DNA from: Sphingopyxis solisilvae
GTDB lineage: Bacteria > Pseudomonadota > Alphaproteobacteria > Sphingomonadales > Sphingomonadaceae
NCBI RefSeq assembly: GCF_015475875.1
Contig: NZ_JADKYM010000010.1
Location: forward strand, 62,001 to 126,000
Reading direction: 5' to 3'
DNA: 64,000 bases
Positions 26,260-35,528 of the stretch are shown here, one piece after another (the first letter of the stretch is position 1; every line of letters starts with the position of its first letter). The translations under genes were made by a program, and so were the position numbers. A model generated the notes under the pieces. It did no database searches. It was not told the origin of the DNA and saw only the letters and a list, made by a program, of their open reading frames with translations.

Positions 26260-28776
26260 ATGGCCGCCGAGACCACGTCCCACTTTCGCTATCGCCTGCG
26301 CCGTGACAGCAACGCCGTTCTCCACTGGCTGCGCGACATGTGGACGCGGCGCTGGTTCCGCTGGCTTGGCTATCTTGTCCTTGCCGGATTGCTCGCACTG
26401 ACCCTGATCTGGGCGCTGTTCGCGCGCGACCTGCCGTCGGTTGACCAGCTGCGCGATTATGAACCGCCGCTGCCGACGATGGTCCGCGATGGCGAGGGCA
26501 AGCCGGTCCACAGCTATGCGCGCGAACGGCGCGTCCAGCTCGACTATAGCGAATATCCGCAACTGCTCGTGCGATCGTTCCTGGCCGCAGAGGACAAGAC
26601 CTTCTTCAGCCACGGCGGCATCGATTATCCCGGCATCGCGTCGGCGATTCTCAACAATCTGACCAGCGATGGCCGCCCGGTCGGCGCGTCGACGATCACC
26701 CAGCAGGTGGCGAAAAACCTGCTGCTCACCAACGAACTGAGCTATCGCCGCAAAGTGCGCGAGGCGATCCTGGCGATGCGGATCGAAAATGCGCTGAGCA
26801 AGGAACAGATTCTCGAACTTTATCTCAACGAAATTCCGCTCGGCCGCCGCGCCTTTGGCGTACAGGCGGCCAGCCGCGCTTATTTCGACAAGGATGTCGA
26901 CCAGCTGCAGCTCCATGAAATGGCGTTCCTCGCGATCCTGCCCAAGGCACCCGAAAAATATGGCCGCGCGCGCAACGAGGCCGAAGGGTTGGCCCGGCGC
27001 AACTTCGTGCTCGGCGCGATGCACGGCAACGGCTGGATCACCGCGGCACAGCGCGACGCCGCGCGCGCCATGCCGCTCGGCCTCACCAACAGCGGCAACA
27101 CTGCGGTGGCACAGGTCGGCGGCTATTATATGGAAGAGGTTCGCCGCCAGCTGATCGCCCAGTTCGGGGAAACCGCCGAAGACGGCCCGCTCAGCGTCTA
27201 TGCCGGCGGCCTGTGGGTTCGCACGCCCTATGACGCCAAGATGCAGGAAGCGACCACCATGGCGCTCCGCAAGGGGCTGCAACGCTATGATGCGGGCAAG
27301 GGCTGGTCGGGGCCGATCGCGACGATCGAGGCCGACGACCAGTGGCAGAGCCGCCTCGCGTCGAGCTTTATTGGCATTGATTACGATAACTGGCGTGTTG
27401 CCGCGGTGCTGTCGAAGTCGGCGGGTGCGGCGCGGATCGGCTTTGCCAACGGCGATACCGGCACGCTTCCCGCCAGCGCCGCGACGATGGGTTATCGCAA
27501 GACCGGCGGCAATGCTTTTGCGGCGATGCGCCCGGGAGACCTGATCGCCGTCAAATCGACCGGCGGCAGCAATTACGCGCTGCGTAACATTCCCGAGGTA
27601 TCGGGCGGCATGGTCGTCGAAAGCCCGCATTCGGGGCGTATTTATGCGATGCAGGGCGGCTTCGACGTGCGTCTCTCGCCCTTCAACCGGGCGACGCAGG
27701 CCGAGCGCCAGCCGGGCTCGACGATCAAGCCGTTCGTCTATGCCGCGGCGCTCGACAACGGCATGACCCCTGCGACAATGATCGTCGATGGCCCGTTCTG
27801 CGTCTATCAGGGCGCGCGTTTCGGCAACAAATGTTTCCGCAATTTCGGCGGCGCCGGCGGGTCGGGCGAACATACGATGCGCTGGGGGCTCGAACAGTCG
27901 CGCAACCTGATGACGGTGCGGGCGGCGAGTCAGGTCGGCATCGAGCCGGTCGTCGAAACGATCGCGACGATGGGGATCGGAAAGCACGAACCCTATCTGT
28001 CGACGGCGCTCGGCGCCGGATCGACGACGGTCGAAAAAATTACCAATGCCTATGCGATGCTGGCCAATCACGGCCGCGAGCTGAAGCCGCGGGTGATCGA
28101 CTATGCGCAGGATCGCCGCGGCAAGGTGATCTTCCCGGCAAACTGGAAGCCGTGCGCGGGGTGCAACAAAAAAGACTGGGACGGCCGCCCGATGCCGCGT
28201 TTTGCCAAATCGGGCCGGCAGTTGATGGATCCGATCACCGCCTATCAGGTCGTCCATATGCTGGAAGGCGTCGTCCAGCGCGGTACCGCGGTGCGGCTGC
28301 GCGATCTGAATGTGCCGCTGTTCGGCAAGACGGGGACGACCACCGGGCCGAACGATGTGTGGTTCGTCGGCGGCACTCCCGACGTGATCGCGGGTATGTA
28401 TATCGGTTTCGACCAGCCGCGCAGCATGGGCGGATATGCCCAGGGCGGCAGTTATGCGGCGCCGATTTTCAAGGATTTCGCGCTCGCCGCGCTCGCCGAC
28501 CGTCAGCCGATCCCGTTCGCCGCGCCCAAGGGCGTGCGGATGGTCCGCATCGATCGCCAGTCGGGTCGCCGCGTTTACGGCAGCTGGCCGGGGACCGATC
28601 CCAAGGCGTCGATCATCTGGGAGGCGTTCAAGCCCGAAAGCGAACCGCGCCGCACCATCCGTCAGGAAGAAATCAGGCCGCCGAAAGCGGCGCCCCGTCA
28701 GGACGCGCCGGTTCAGCAGGGTAACGGACGCCGCAGCGACAGCGATTTTCTGGAGGATCGCGGCGGCATCATCTGA
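26260..28776 (+). CDS. mrcA: penicillin-binding protein 1A (bifunctional transglycosylase/transpeptidase)
   Basis: 838 aa class A PBP. A short cytoplasmic N-terminus precedes a membrane anchor (about residues 33-55). The GT51 domain has AAEDKTFFSHGGID with the catalytic Glu, and GASTITQQVAKN. An OB-like insertion separates it from the transpeptidase domain, whose motifs are STIK (QPGSTIKPFVY), SRN and KTGTT. It polymerises and cross-links peptidoglycan in the periplasm. The C-terminus has a Lys/Arg/Pro-rich tail. The ATG at 26260 is followed directly by the cytoplasmic segment. It is followed by prfB after 72 bp. Confidence 0.96.
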   Translation: MAAETTSHFRYRLRRDSNAVLHWLRDMWTRRWFRWLGYLVLAGLLALTLIWALFARDLPSVDQLRDYEPPLPTMVRDGEGKPVHSYARERRVQLDYSEYPQLLVRSFLAAEDKTFFSHGGIDYPGIASAILNNLTSDGRPVGASTITQQVAKNLLLTNELSYRRKVREAILAMRIENALSKEQILELYLNEIPLGRRAFGVQAASRAYFDKDVDQLQLHEMAFLAILPKAPEKYGRARNEAEGLARRNFVLGAMHGNGWITAAQRDAARAMPLGLTNSGNTAVAQVGGYYMEEVRRQLIAQFGETAEDGPLSVYAGGLWVRTPYDAKMQEATTMALRKGLQRYDAGKGWSGPIATIEADDQWQSRLASSFIGIDYDNWRVAAVLSKSAGAARIGFANGDTGTLPASAATMGYRKTGGNAFAAMRPGDLIAVKSTGGSNYALRNIPEVSGGMVVESPHSGRIYAMQGGFDVRLSPFNRATQAERQPGSTIKPFVYAAALDNGMTPATMIVDGPFCVYQGARFGNKCFRNFGGAGGSGEHTMRWGLEQSRNLMTVRAASQVGIEPVVETIATMGIGKHEPYLSTALGAGSTTVEKITNAYAMLANHGRELKPRVIDYAQDRRGKVIFPANWKPCAGCNKKDWDGRPMPRFAKSGRQLMDPITAYQVVHMLEGVVQRGTAVRLRDLNVPLFGKTGTTTGPNDVWFVGGTPDVIAGMYIGFDQPRSMGGYAQGGSYAAPIFKDFALAALADRQPIPFAAPKGVRMVRIDRQSGRRVYGSWPGTDPKASIIWEAFKPESEPRRTIRQEEIRPPKAAPRQDAPVQQGNGRRSDSDFLEDRGGII

Positions 28777-28848
28777 CCTGCCGCGCCTCCTTCCCCTGCG
28801 GCTGTTCAGGCCGTAAGGGCGAGGTCAACATTTCTCAGGAGCAAGGAC

Positions 28849-29976
28849 ATGCGCGCCGAAGCGCAGGATCATATCGACAAGATTGGCGCCGCGCTGGCGC
28901 TGTTGCGGCGTTTCCTCGACTGGGACCGCGCATTGCGGCGGCTCGACGAACTCAACGCCAAGGTCGAGGATCCGACCTTGTGGAATGATGCCAAGGCGGC
29001 GCAAGAGGTCATGCGCGAACGCCGCCGTCTCGACGAGGCGATCACCGCGACGCGCGCAATCGAAACCGAATGCGCCGACACCGCCGAACTGATCGAACTC
29101 GCCGAAATGGAAGGCGACGAAGCGATGGTCGACGAGGCGGTGGCCTCGCTGGCGGTGCTTGCGGCCCGCGCCGAGGAAGACAAGATCAAGGCGTTGCTGG
29201 CGGGCGAGGCCGACGGCAATGATTGCTATATCGAGGTCCACGCCGGCGCGGGCGGCACCGAAAGCCAGGACTGGGCCGAAATGCTCCAGCGCATGTACAG
29301 CCGCTGGGCCGAAAAGCGCGGGTTCAAGGTCGAACTGGTCGAATATCAGGCCGGCGAACAGGCGGGCATCAAATCGGCGACGATGCTGGTCAAGGGCGAC
29401 AATGCCTATGGCTATGCCAAGACCGAAAGCGGCGTCCACCGCCTCGTCCGCATTTCACCCTACGACAGCTCGGCGCGCCGCCACACCAGCTTTTCCAGCG
29501 TCTGGGTCTACCCGGTGATCGACGACAATATCGAAATCGAAATCAACGAAGGCGACCTCAAGATCGACACCTATCGCGCCTCGGGCGCGGGCGGCCAGCA
29601 CGTCAATACGACCGATTCGGCGGTGCGCATCACCCACATCCCGACCGGCATCGTCGTCGCCAGCCAGAACGACCGCTCGCAGCACAAGAACCGCGCGACC
29701 GCGATGGGGATGCTGAAGGCGCGGATGTACGAGGCCGAGCTGCAAAAGCGCGAGGCCGCGGCGTCTGGCGAATATCAGGCCAAGACCGAAATCGGCTGGG
29801 GCCACCAGATCCGCTCCTATGTTCTCCAGCCCTATCAGCTGGTGAAGGATCTGCGCACCGGCGTCACGTCGACCGCTCCCGCCGACGTGCTCGACGGCGC
29901 GCTCGATCCGTTCATGGCGGCGGCGCTGTCGCAGAAGGTGACGGGCGAAAAGGTCGAGGTCGAGGATATCGATTGA
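28849..29976 (+). CDS. prfB: peptide chain release factor 2
   Basis: 375 aa. RF2 ends translation at UGA and UAA. The hydrolysis motif GGQ is in GAGGQHVN. The stop-codon-reading tripeptide position reads SPY ([14 protein letters not shown]) instead of E. coli SPF. The frame is uninterrupted, with no internal UGA near codon 26, so the programmed +1 frameshift of many bacteria is absent, as expected in alphaproteobacteria. AGGAGCAAGG lies just before the ATG at 28849. Its TGA shares a base with the next gene's ATG. Confidence 0.97.
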   Translation: MRAEAQDHIDKIGAALALLRRFLDWDRALRRLDELNAKVEDPTLWNDAKAAQEVMRERRRLDEAITATRAIETECADTAELIELAEMEGDEAMVDEAVASLAVLAARAEEDKIKALLAGEADGNDCYIEVHAGAGGTESQDWAEMLQRMYSRWAEKRGFKVELVEYQAGEQAGIKSATMLVKGDNAYGYAKTESGVHRLVRISPYDSSARRHTSFSSVWVYPVIDDNIEIEINEGDLKIDTYRASGAGGQHVNTTDSAVRITHIPTGIVVASQNDRSQHKNRATAMGMLKARMYEAELQKREAAASGEYQAKTEIGWGHQIRSYVLQPYQLVKDLRTGVTSTAPADVLDGALDPFMAAALSQKVTGEKVEVEDID

Positions 29977-30692
29977 TGAAGCGATTCGCCGCCCTGCTTG
30001 CGTTGTCGCTGCTGCTCGGCGGCTGCGACGCGCCATGGCAGACCGGCGGCGACCGCATCGAAACGGCGCGCGAGTTTCCGCCCGCCGACCGGCCGGTGGC
30101 GCCAACCGTGTCGACCAAATGGTCGACCGAGGAAGCGCGCGACCGCGTCAACGAAGCGGAAGACGTGATGAACTCGGCCGACGTCCGGCCCGGAATGACC
30201 GTTGCCGACATCGGGGCGGGTGACGGCTATTACACCGTCCGCCTCGCGCCACGGGTCGGTGCTACCGGCCGGGTGCTGGCGCAGGACATCATGCCCGAAG
30301 TGATCGAGCGGCTGGCCGACCGGGTTGCGCGCGAACGGCTCGACAATGTGTCGCTGAAACTCGGTGCGGTCGACGATCCGCGCCTGCCCGCGGCCAGTTT
30401 CGATCGCGTGTTCATGGTGCATATGTACCACGAGATTGGCGAGCCTTACGCCTTCCTCTGGCGATTGCGCCCGGCGCTGCGTGAAGGTGGGCAGGTGATC
30501 GTCGTCGACGGCGACCGCCCGATCGCCGATCATGGCACGCCCTTTCGCCTGCTCGTCTGCGAGTTTCAGGCGGTGGGGTTCAAGCTCCTGTCCTATGACG
30601 ACAAACAGCATGCCGGGGGTTATCTGGCGCGATTTGTACCCAGCGGGAGGCGACCCGAACCGGGCGCGATCAAGGTCTGCGCCAATCCGTGA
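29976..30692 (+). CDS. lipoprotein with class I SAM-dependent methyltransferase domain
   Basis: 238 aa. The N-terminus [17 protein letters not shown] is a lipoprotein signal with lipobox LGGC (Cys17). Asp18 at +2 is the inner-membrane retention signal in E. coli. The rest is a Rossmann methyltransferase with motif I VADIGAGDGYY around residues 77-87, a motif around AVDDPRLP and a post-motif YHEIGEPY. S-adenosylmethionine is cytoplasmic, so an exported methyltransferase fold is odd; it may bind a different ligand or not be a methylase. The ATG at 29976 overlaps the prfB stop by one base (TGATG), suggesting coupling. Confidence 0.82.
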   Translation: MKRFAALLALSLLLGGCDAPWQTGGDRIETAREFPPADRPVAPTVSTKWSTEEARDRVNEAEDVMNSADVRPGMTVADIGAGDGYYTVRLAPRVGATGRVLAQDIMPEVIERLADRVARERLDNVSLKLGAVDDPRLPAASFDRVFMVHMYHEIGEPYAFLWRLRPALREGGQVIVVDGDRPIADHGTPFRLLVCEFQAVGFKLLSYDDKQHAGGYLARFVPSGRRPEPGAIKVCANP

Positions 30693-30698
30693 CCGATT

Positions 30699-30831
30699 GA
30701 TCCTCCCTGTCGCGAAGCGATGGGGAGGGGACCATCCGAAGGATGGTGGAGGGGCCGCAACGGTCCGCCATGACCCGTCGGTCAGCGCTGCACGCTGCTA
30801 CCTCCCATGGCTTCGCCACGGGGAGGATCGG
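30699..30831. repeat. palindromic repeat, family C (copy 1)
   Basis: About 133 bp whose ends are inverted copies (GATCCTCCCTGTCGCGAAGC at left, CTTCGCCACGGGGAGGATC at right) with inner hairpins such as CCATCCGAAGGATGG. A related copy in opposite orientation is at 43587-43727. It fills the gap between two convergent genes. Confidence 0.8.
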
Positions 30832-30834
30832 CCT

Positions 30835-31200
30835 TCAATAAACGATCAACCGATCGTCCCCCGCCACTGCCGCCAGGAAACTGACGACCCCGCCGGCCTT
30901 CACGCCCTCCACAATCCGGTCCGCGGTTAAATCGCTCAGCGCCAGCCCCGATTGGCACACGACCATCTCAACCCCGCTCGCCAGCGCCTCGTCGATCAGT
31001 TCGCCCAGGCCCGGCAGCCCCGCCGCGCGGCGCGCGGCGTCGCCCGCAAAGCCCGCGGGCGCGCGCAGCATCGCGGCGGCGTCGCCTTGCAAAAATACGC
31101 GCGCGGGCTGCCCCAGCGCCACGGCGGCGATTGCGGTCTCCAGCGCCGCACAGAAACGCCGCCCCTCGGCCGAAGCGACGATGATGTTCAGCCCCGGCAT
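30835..31200 (-). CDS. DsrE family protein
   Basis: 121 aa, small alpha/beta protein of the DsrE/DsrF (sulfur-relay-type) family: MPGLNIIVASAEGRRF at the start, a VFLQGDAA strand, and a conserved VVCQSGLALSDL loop with Cys85 where family members keep a sulfur-carrying cysteine. GGAG lies 8 nt before the ATG at 31200. The gene overlaps the end of the MoeB/ThiF-like gene by 13 nt. Pairing with an adenylyltransferase hints at sulfur transfer, but the partner is unknown. Confidence 0.75.
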   Translation of the reverse strand: MPGLNIIVASAEGRRFCAALETAIAAVALGQPARVFLQGDAAAMLRAPAGFAGDAARRAAGLPGLGELIDEALASGVEMVVCQSGLALSDLTADRIVEGVKAGGVVSFLAAVAGDDRLIVY

Positions 31201-31937
31201 ATCGGACACTCCGTATCCTTCGCGACCGCGACCTCGCGCCAGCGCCGGTCGAGCATGTCGACGATCGCCAGTCGCCCGGTCAGGGCCGAACCCCAGCCGG
31301 TCAGCGCGCGCACCGCCTCCAGCGCCGCCATCGTCCCGACCATCCCCGCCAGCGCGCCCATCACCCCGGTCTCGGCGCAGTTGATCCCGGGCCGGTCGGG
31401 ATCGTCGCCGACCAGGCAGGCATAGCAAGGGCTGCCCGTGCGCCAGCCCTCGTACAGCGCCACCTGCCCCTCGAACGCCCCGATCGCGGCGCTGAGCAGC
31501 GGGGTCCGCAGAGCAACCGCGGCGCGGTTGACCGCCAGCCGGGTCGCGAAATTGTCGCAGCCGTCGAGGATCAGGTCGGCGCCCGTCAGCAGCGCCGCAG
31601 CATTCGCATTGTCGATCCGCCGCGCCACCGCGACTGCCTCGACATGCGGGTTGATCCGCTGCGCGGCCGCCGCCGCCACCTCGGCCTTGCCCGCGCCGAT
31701 GTCGGCATCGGTGAACAGCGGTTGCCTTTGCAGGTTCGACAATTCGACGACATCATCATCGATGATCGTCAGCCTGCCGACCCCCGCCGCGGCCAGATAG
31801 GTGATCGCCGGGCAGCCGATGCCCCCCGCGCCGACGATCGCGACATGTGCGGCCTCCAGCTTTGCCTGCCCCGCGCCGCCGAACGCGGGCAGGATGATCT
31901 GGCGCGCGTAGCGGTCGAGTTCGGCGTCGCTGAGCAA
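31188..31937 (-). CDS. HesA/MoeB/ThiF family adenylyltransferase
   Basis: 249 aa E1-like enzyme that adenylates the C-terminal glycine of a sulfur-carrier protein. It has VAIVGAGGIGCPA (nucleotide-binding glycines), the DDDVVELSNLQRQPLF block with the adenylation aspartate and arginine, and a zinc site formed by CYAC and CPIC. The length is typical of MoeB. The start is a TTG, 3 nt after the dut stop, so the gene depends on the upstream operon. No moaD, thiS or rhodanese is adjacent, so MoeB versus ThiF cannot be settled. Confidence 0.85.
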   Translation of the reverse strand: MLSDAELDRYARQIILPAFGGAGQAKLEAAHVAIVGAGGIGCPAITYLAAAGVGRLTIIDDDVVELSNLQRQPLFTDADIGAGKAEVAAAAAQRINPHVEAVAVARRIDNANAAALLTGADLILDGCDNFATRLAVNRAAVALRTPLLSAAIGAFEGQVALYEGWRTGSPCYACLVGDDPDRPGINCAETGVMGALAGMVGTMAALEAVRALTGWGSALTGRLAIVDMLDRRWREVAVAKDTECPICRG

Positions 31938-31940
31938 GCT

Positions 31941-32489
31941 CTACTCGCTCGATCGGCGGGTCTTGATCCCCGACAGCGAGGCCAGCCCCGCGGCGTCGGC
32001 GGTTTCGTCGACGGGTTCGCTCTCGACGCCGGTCGATCCGAAACCGCCCGCGCCGCGTGTCGTTTCGTCAAGCGTCGCCACTTCGGCGAAGTTCGCGCGC
32101 TGGACCGGCGCCGGAACCAATTGCGCGATGCGGTCACCGCGCTTCACTTCGAAATTATCTTCGCCCAGATTGGCCAGGATTACCTTGATCTCGCCGCGAT
32201 AATCGCTGTCAATCGTCCCGGGCGTGTTGAGGCAGGTGATGCCATGCTTCAGCGCGAGTCCCGAGCGTGGGCGCACCTGCACCTCATAGCCCGCAGGGAT
32301 CGCCATCGCGAAGCCGGTCGCCACCGCATGGCGGGTGCCAGGGCGGATCGTCAGCGACTCCGCCGCGACGACATCCATCCCCGCCGCGCCGTCGCTGGCA
32401 TAGGCGGGCAGAGGCAGGCCGCCGCCATTGGGCAGCCGCTGGATGCGAATTTCAATCGGACTGGCGGGGGCTACGCGCATCGAGCTCAT
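31941..32489 (-). CDS. dut: dUTP diphosphatase
   Basis: 182 aa trimeric dUTPase that hydrolyses dUTP to dUMP. All family motifs are present: AGMDVVAA (1), [10 protein letters not shown] (2), [16 protein letters not shown] (3), RGDRIAQLV (4) and [10 protein letters not shown] (5). The C-terminus runs about 29 residues past motif 5, longer than the E. coli enzyme. The start codon lies inside the end of coaBC (38-nt overlap); 32489 (MSSMRV) and 32480 (MRVAPA) are both possible. The coaBC-dut order is conserved in many proteobacteria. Confidence 0.95.
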   Translation of the reverse strand: MSSMRVAPASPIEIRIQRLPNGGGLPLPAYASDGAAGMDVVAAESLTIRPGTRHAVATGFAMAIPAGYEVQVRPRSGLALKHGITCLNTPGTIDSDYRGEIKVILANLGEDNFEVKRGDRIAQLVPAPVQRANFAEVATLDETTRGAGGFGSTGVESEPVDETADAAGLASLSGIKTRRSSE

Positions 32490-33714
32490 CGGCGATCTTT
32501 TCCATCAATTTGCGGGCGACAGCAGCTTTCGGCAATCGGTCCCAGCTGTCTATCCCGTCTTTGCTAACGATATGCACGCGGTTGCTTTCGCCGCCCATCG
32601 GGTCGGCGGACACGTCGTTGGCAACGATCCAGTCGCAGCCCTTCTTCGCCAGCTTCGCCTCGGCATGCGCGATGACGTCATTGGTCTCGGCGGCAAAGCC
32701 GATCAGCAGCGTCGGGCGCTCGGCGCTCTTGGCAACCCCGGCAAGGATGTCGGGATTTTCGGTCAGCGCGAGCGGCGGCACCGCGCCGCTGCCGTCCTTC
32801 TTGATCTTCTGCACCGATGTGTCGGCGGCGCGCCAGTCGGCGACCGCAGCGACCATTATCGCGGCATCGACGGGTAACCCCTGCCGCACCTCATCGGCCA
32901 TTTCGACCGCGGTTTCGACATCGACGCGGATCACCCCCGGCGGGGTCGGCAGGTCGACCGGACCGGCGACGAGCAGCACTTCGGCGCCCGCTTCGGCGGC
33001 GGCGGCGGCGATCGCAAAACCCTGTTTGCCGCTTGACCGGTTGGCGATGTAGCGCACCGGATCGATCGGCTCGTGCGTCGGACCCGCCGTGATCAGGATG
33101 CGTCGGCCGTATAGCGGCCGGTGGTTTGCAGGCGCGAAATCGGGCTGGCCAGTCATCGCGGTGATGGCAGGTCCAGCGGCGAGCGCGGCATCAATCGCGT
33201 CCTTGATCGCTGCCGGTTCGGGCAAGCGTCCCGGGCCAAACTCACCGCACGCCATCTCGCCGTCGTCGGGCGCCATCACCGTCACCCCATCGCCGCGCAA
33301 GGTCGCGACATTGCGCTGCGTCGCGGGGTGAAGCCACATGCGGACATTCATCGCAGGCGCAGCGAGCACCGGCTTGTCGGTCGCGAGCAGCAGGGTGGTG
33401 GCGAGGTCGTCGGCGATGCCCGCAGCCATCTTTGCCAGCAGATCCGCGGTCGCGGGCGCAACGACGACAAGATCGGCCTCGCGGCTCAGCTGGATATGCC
33501 CCATCTCGACCTCGTCTTTCAGGTCGAACAAATTTGTGTAAACCTTGTTCTCGGACAGCGCCGCCAGCGTCAGCGGCGTCACGAACTGCTCGCCCGCGCG
33601 GGTGATGACACAGCGCACAACATATCCTGCCTTGCGGAGCAGGCGGACCAGCTCGATCGATTTATACGCAGCGATGCCGCCGCCGATGATGAGCAGGATG
33701 CGGGGCTTGGTCAT
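32452..33714 (-). CDS. coaBC: bifunctional phosphopantothenoylcysteine decarboxylase/phosphopantothenate-cysteine ligase
   Basis: 420 aa. The N-terminal CoaC flavodoxin-like domain shows [29 protein letters not shown] and [12 protein letters not shown]. The C-terminal CoaB domain has [25 protein letters not shown] and AAVADWR. Together they make 4'-phosphopantetheine for coenzyme A. The ATG at 33714 (MTKPRILL) is preferred over an upstream TTG. It overlaps dut downstream and lies 58 nt after the CcdA-like gene. Confidence 0.96.
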   Translation of the reverse strand: MTKPRILLIIGGGIAAYKSIELVRLLRKAGYVVRCVITRAGEQFVTPLTLAALSENKVYTNLFDLKDEVEMGHIQLSREADLVVVAPATADLLAKMAAGIADDLATTLLLATDKPVLAAPAMNVRMWLHPATQRNVATLRGDGVTVMAPDDGEMACGEFGPGRLPEPAAIKDAIDAALAAGPAITAMTGQPDFAPANHRPLYGRRILITAGPTHEPIDPVRYIANRSSGKQGFAIAAAAAEAGAEVLLVAGPVDLPTPPGVIRVDVETAVEMADEVRQGLPVDAAIMVAAVADWRAADTSVQKIKKDGSGAVPPLALTENPDILAGVAKSAERPTLLIGFAAETNDVIAHAEAKLAKKGCDWIVANDVSADPMGGESNRVHIVSKDGIDSWDRLPKAAVARKLMEKIADELDARSPRQSD

Positions 33715-33772
33715 ATGACCCAAATATCAAAGCTGCTTGGAAAAGCCACGGGGTCCGTTGCGTCCCCACCCA

Positions 33773-33937
33773 TTATTTGCCGAGTGCCTTGCGTAGACGG
33801 TGGACGCGTTCTGCCAGGCCGCGTTCGCAAGCCGCGCTAACGTTGATCCCAAGCCTCTTTGCTTCAAGGAGCAACTCGGCGTTGAGCGTTACCTTCGTTG
33901 GCCGTTTGCGACGTGAGGATTTGCAGTCAACCGTCAT
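33773..33937 (-). CDS. CcdA-like antitoxin, orphan (54 aa)
   Basis: Found by direct translation: ATG at 33937 to TAA at 33773. The peptide begins MTVDCKSSRRKRPTKVTLN and continues AELLLEAKRLGINVSAACERGLAERVHRL, matching the ribbon-helix-helix pattern of CcdA antitoxins (basic N-terminal strand, then the helices around LLLEAKRLGINVSA). CcdA normally pairs with a CcdB gyrase-poison gene immediately downstream; here the next gene is coaBC and no ccdB is seen. It could be a relic, an anti-toxin for a toxin elsewhere, or a stand-alone repressor. It interrupts the ubiB-coaBC order. Confidence 0.75.
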   Translation of the reverse strand: MTVDCKSSRRKRPTKVTLNAELLLEAKRLGINVSAACERGLAERVHRLRKALGK

Positions 33938-33955
33938 CAATTGGGTCTACAATTG
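33938..33955. promoter_or_regulatory. candidate operator of the CcdA-like gene
   Basis: Two CAATTG boxes 6 bp apart abut the start codon on its upstream side. Ribbon-helix-helix antitoxins commonly bind short palindromic repeats at their own promoters, so this may be an autoregulatory site. Confidence 0.4.
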
Positions 33956-33980
33956 GACGCACCGCCGAACAAGCGGAGCA

Positions 33981-35525
33981 TCATCCGAACCAGACCATTC
34001 CCGCGGTTGCAATGGCCCCGCCCGCCAGCGCCGTTAGCACATAACGCCACCACACGTGCCGCTCGCCCTTTTCCCACATCAGCGGGATTTCCGGCAGCGG
34101 CGGGGCGGGCGGCGCGGCGCCCTTGCGCGGCAATTGTGCGTCGAGGCGGCGGATGATGTCGGGGATCAGCGCCAGCGTCTTGCCTTGCTCGCGGAGGCCA
34201 TCGGCGAGCGCGGCTTCGGGGCCGAGTTCGTCGCGAATCCATTCCTTCACGAACGGCCCCGACACGTCCCACATGTTGATCTTGGGATTGAGCATCGTTG
34301 CGACCCCCTCGACCATGACCATCGTTTTTTGCAGCAACAACAGGTGCGGCTGCGTCTGCATGTCGAAATCGCGGGTGATCGCGAACAGCCCGTCGAGCAT
34401 CTGGCCGACCGACAATTCGCTCACCGGCTTGCCGCGCATCGGTTCGCCGACCGCACGCAGCGCTGTCGCGAATTCCTCGACATTGTGGTAATCGGGGACG
34501 TACTGCGCCTCGAAGTGGATCTCGGCGACGCGGCGGTAATTGCCCGTGGTCAGCCCATAGAGGATTTCGGCCAGCCAGTAGCGCGCCTGCCGGTTGATCC
34601 GCCCCATAATGCCGAAATCGACCGCGGCGATCGTGCCGTCGGCCTTCACGAACAAATTGCCCTGGTGCATGTCGGCGTGGAAAAAGCCCTCGGCGATCGC
34701 CTGGCGCAGGAAGGCGTGGACCAGATTGCGGGCGAGTGCCTCCATGTCGTGACCCGCCGCGATCAGGTCGTCGCGGCGCGAAATCTTGATCCCGTCGATC
34801 CAGCTCAGCGTCATCACGCGGCTGGTCGTGCGGTCCCAGTCGATTGCCGGGACTTCATAGGTCGGCACCCCGACCATCGCATCGGCGAGTTCGGATGCCG
34901 AGGCGGCTTCGCGGCGCAGGTCGAGCTCACGCAAGGTCCAGCGGCGGAAATTGGCGATCACCTGCCGCGGGCGCAGCCGCGATGCTTCGCCGCCGAGCGC
35001 CTCCAGATGCGCCGCCGCCCATTCATAGGTTTCGATGTCGCGCGCGAACTGCTTGTCGATGCCCGGACGGCGGACCTTTACCGCAACCTGGCGGCCGTCG
35101 GTGGTCACCGCGCGGTGCACCTGCGCGATCGACGCCGACCCCACCGGGTCGGGATCGAATTCGCGGTACAGGCTTTCCAGCGGCACCTCGAACGTCGCCT
35201 CGATCTCTTGGCGGATCCGTTCGAACGCGACCGGGGGCAGCGCGTCCTGCAAACTCAGCAGGTTGCGCGCCGCTTCCTCGCCGACCAGATCGGGCCGGGT
35301 GGCCAATGTCTGACCCAGCTTGACCGCGGCGGGGCCGATCGCCTGAAAGGCCGCGGCATAGTCGGGGATTTTCGGCTGGATCGTGCCCAGCCGCGCGATC
35401 CGGCACAGTCGCTTTACCCCCGGCGGGGTCTGCGGCGCGGTCTCGATCCCGCGCAGCGCCCCGTGGCGCGCCAAAATGCGGCCCCATTTCAGCAGGCGCA
35501 GGATATGGGTGACGGGACGGGTCAC
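33981..35525 (-). CDS. ubiB: UbiB family protein (ubiquinone biosynthesis accessory kinase-like)
   Basis: 514 aa atypical kinase of the ABC1/ADCK family, required for ubiquinone biosynthesis and bound to the inner membrane. The family's N-terminal KxGQ motif is present (AAVKLGQTLATRPD), with the kinase core ADMHQGNLFV and AVDFGIMG (DFG). A C-terminal hydrophobic helix (YVLTALAGGAIATAGMVW) is the membrane anchor. GTG start at 35525 with GGAG 5 nt upstream. It follows ubiE, separated by a repeat element. Confidence 0.95.
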   Translation of the reverse strand: MTRPVTHILRLLKWGRILARHGALRGIETAPQTPPGVKRLCRIARLGTIQPKIPDYAAAFQAIGPAAVKLGQTLATRPDLVGEEAARNLLSLQDALPPVAFERIRQEIEATFEVPLESLYREFDPDPVGSASIAQVHRAVTTDGRQVAVKVRRPGIDKQFARDIETYEWAAAHLEALGGEASRLRPRQVIANFRRWTLRELDLRREAASASELADAMVGVPTYEVPAIDWDRTTSRVMTLSWIDGIKISRRDDLIAAGHDMEALARNLVHAFLRQAIAEGFFHADMHQGNLFVKADGTIAAVDFGIMGRINRQARYWLAEILYGLTTGNYRRVAEIHFEAQYVPDYHNVEEFATALRAVGEPMRGKPVSELSVGQMLDGLFAITRDFDMQTQPHLLLLQKTMVMVEGVATMLNPKINMWDVSGPFVKEWIRDELGPEAALADGLREQGKTLALIPDIIRRLDAQLPRKGAAPPAPPLPEIPLMWEKGERHVWWRYVLTALAGGAIATAGMVWFG

Positions 35526-35528
35526 TTC

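Noticed and set aside
28849-29976. Programmed frameshift in prfB
   Set aside because: The coding frame is continuous with no internal UGA at the usual position.
33714-33772. A ccdB toxin after the CcdA-like gene
   Set aside because: The 58-bp gap to coaBC has no room for one, and none is seen upstream.
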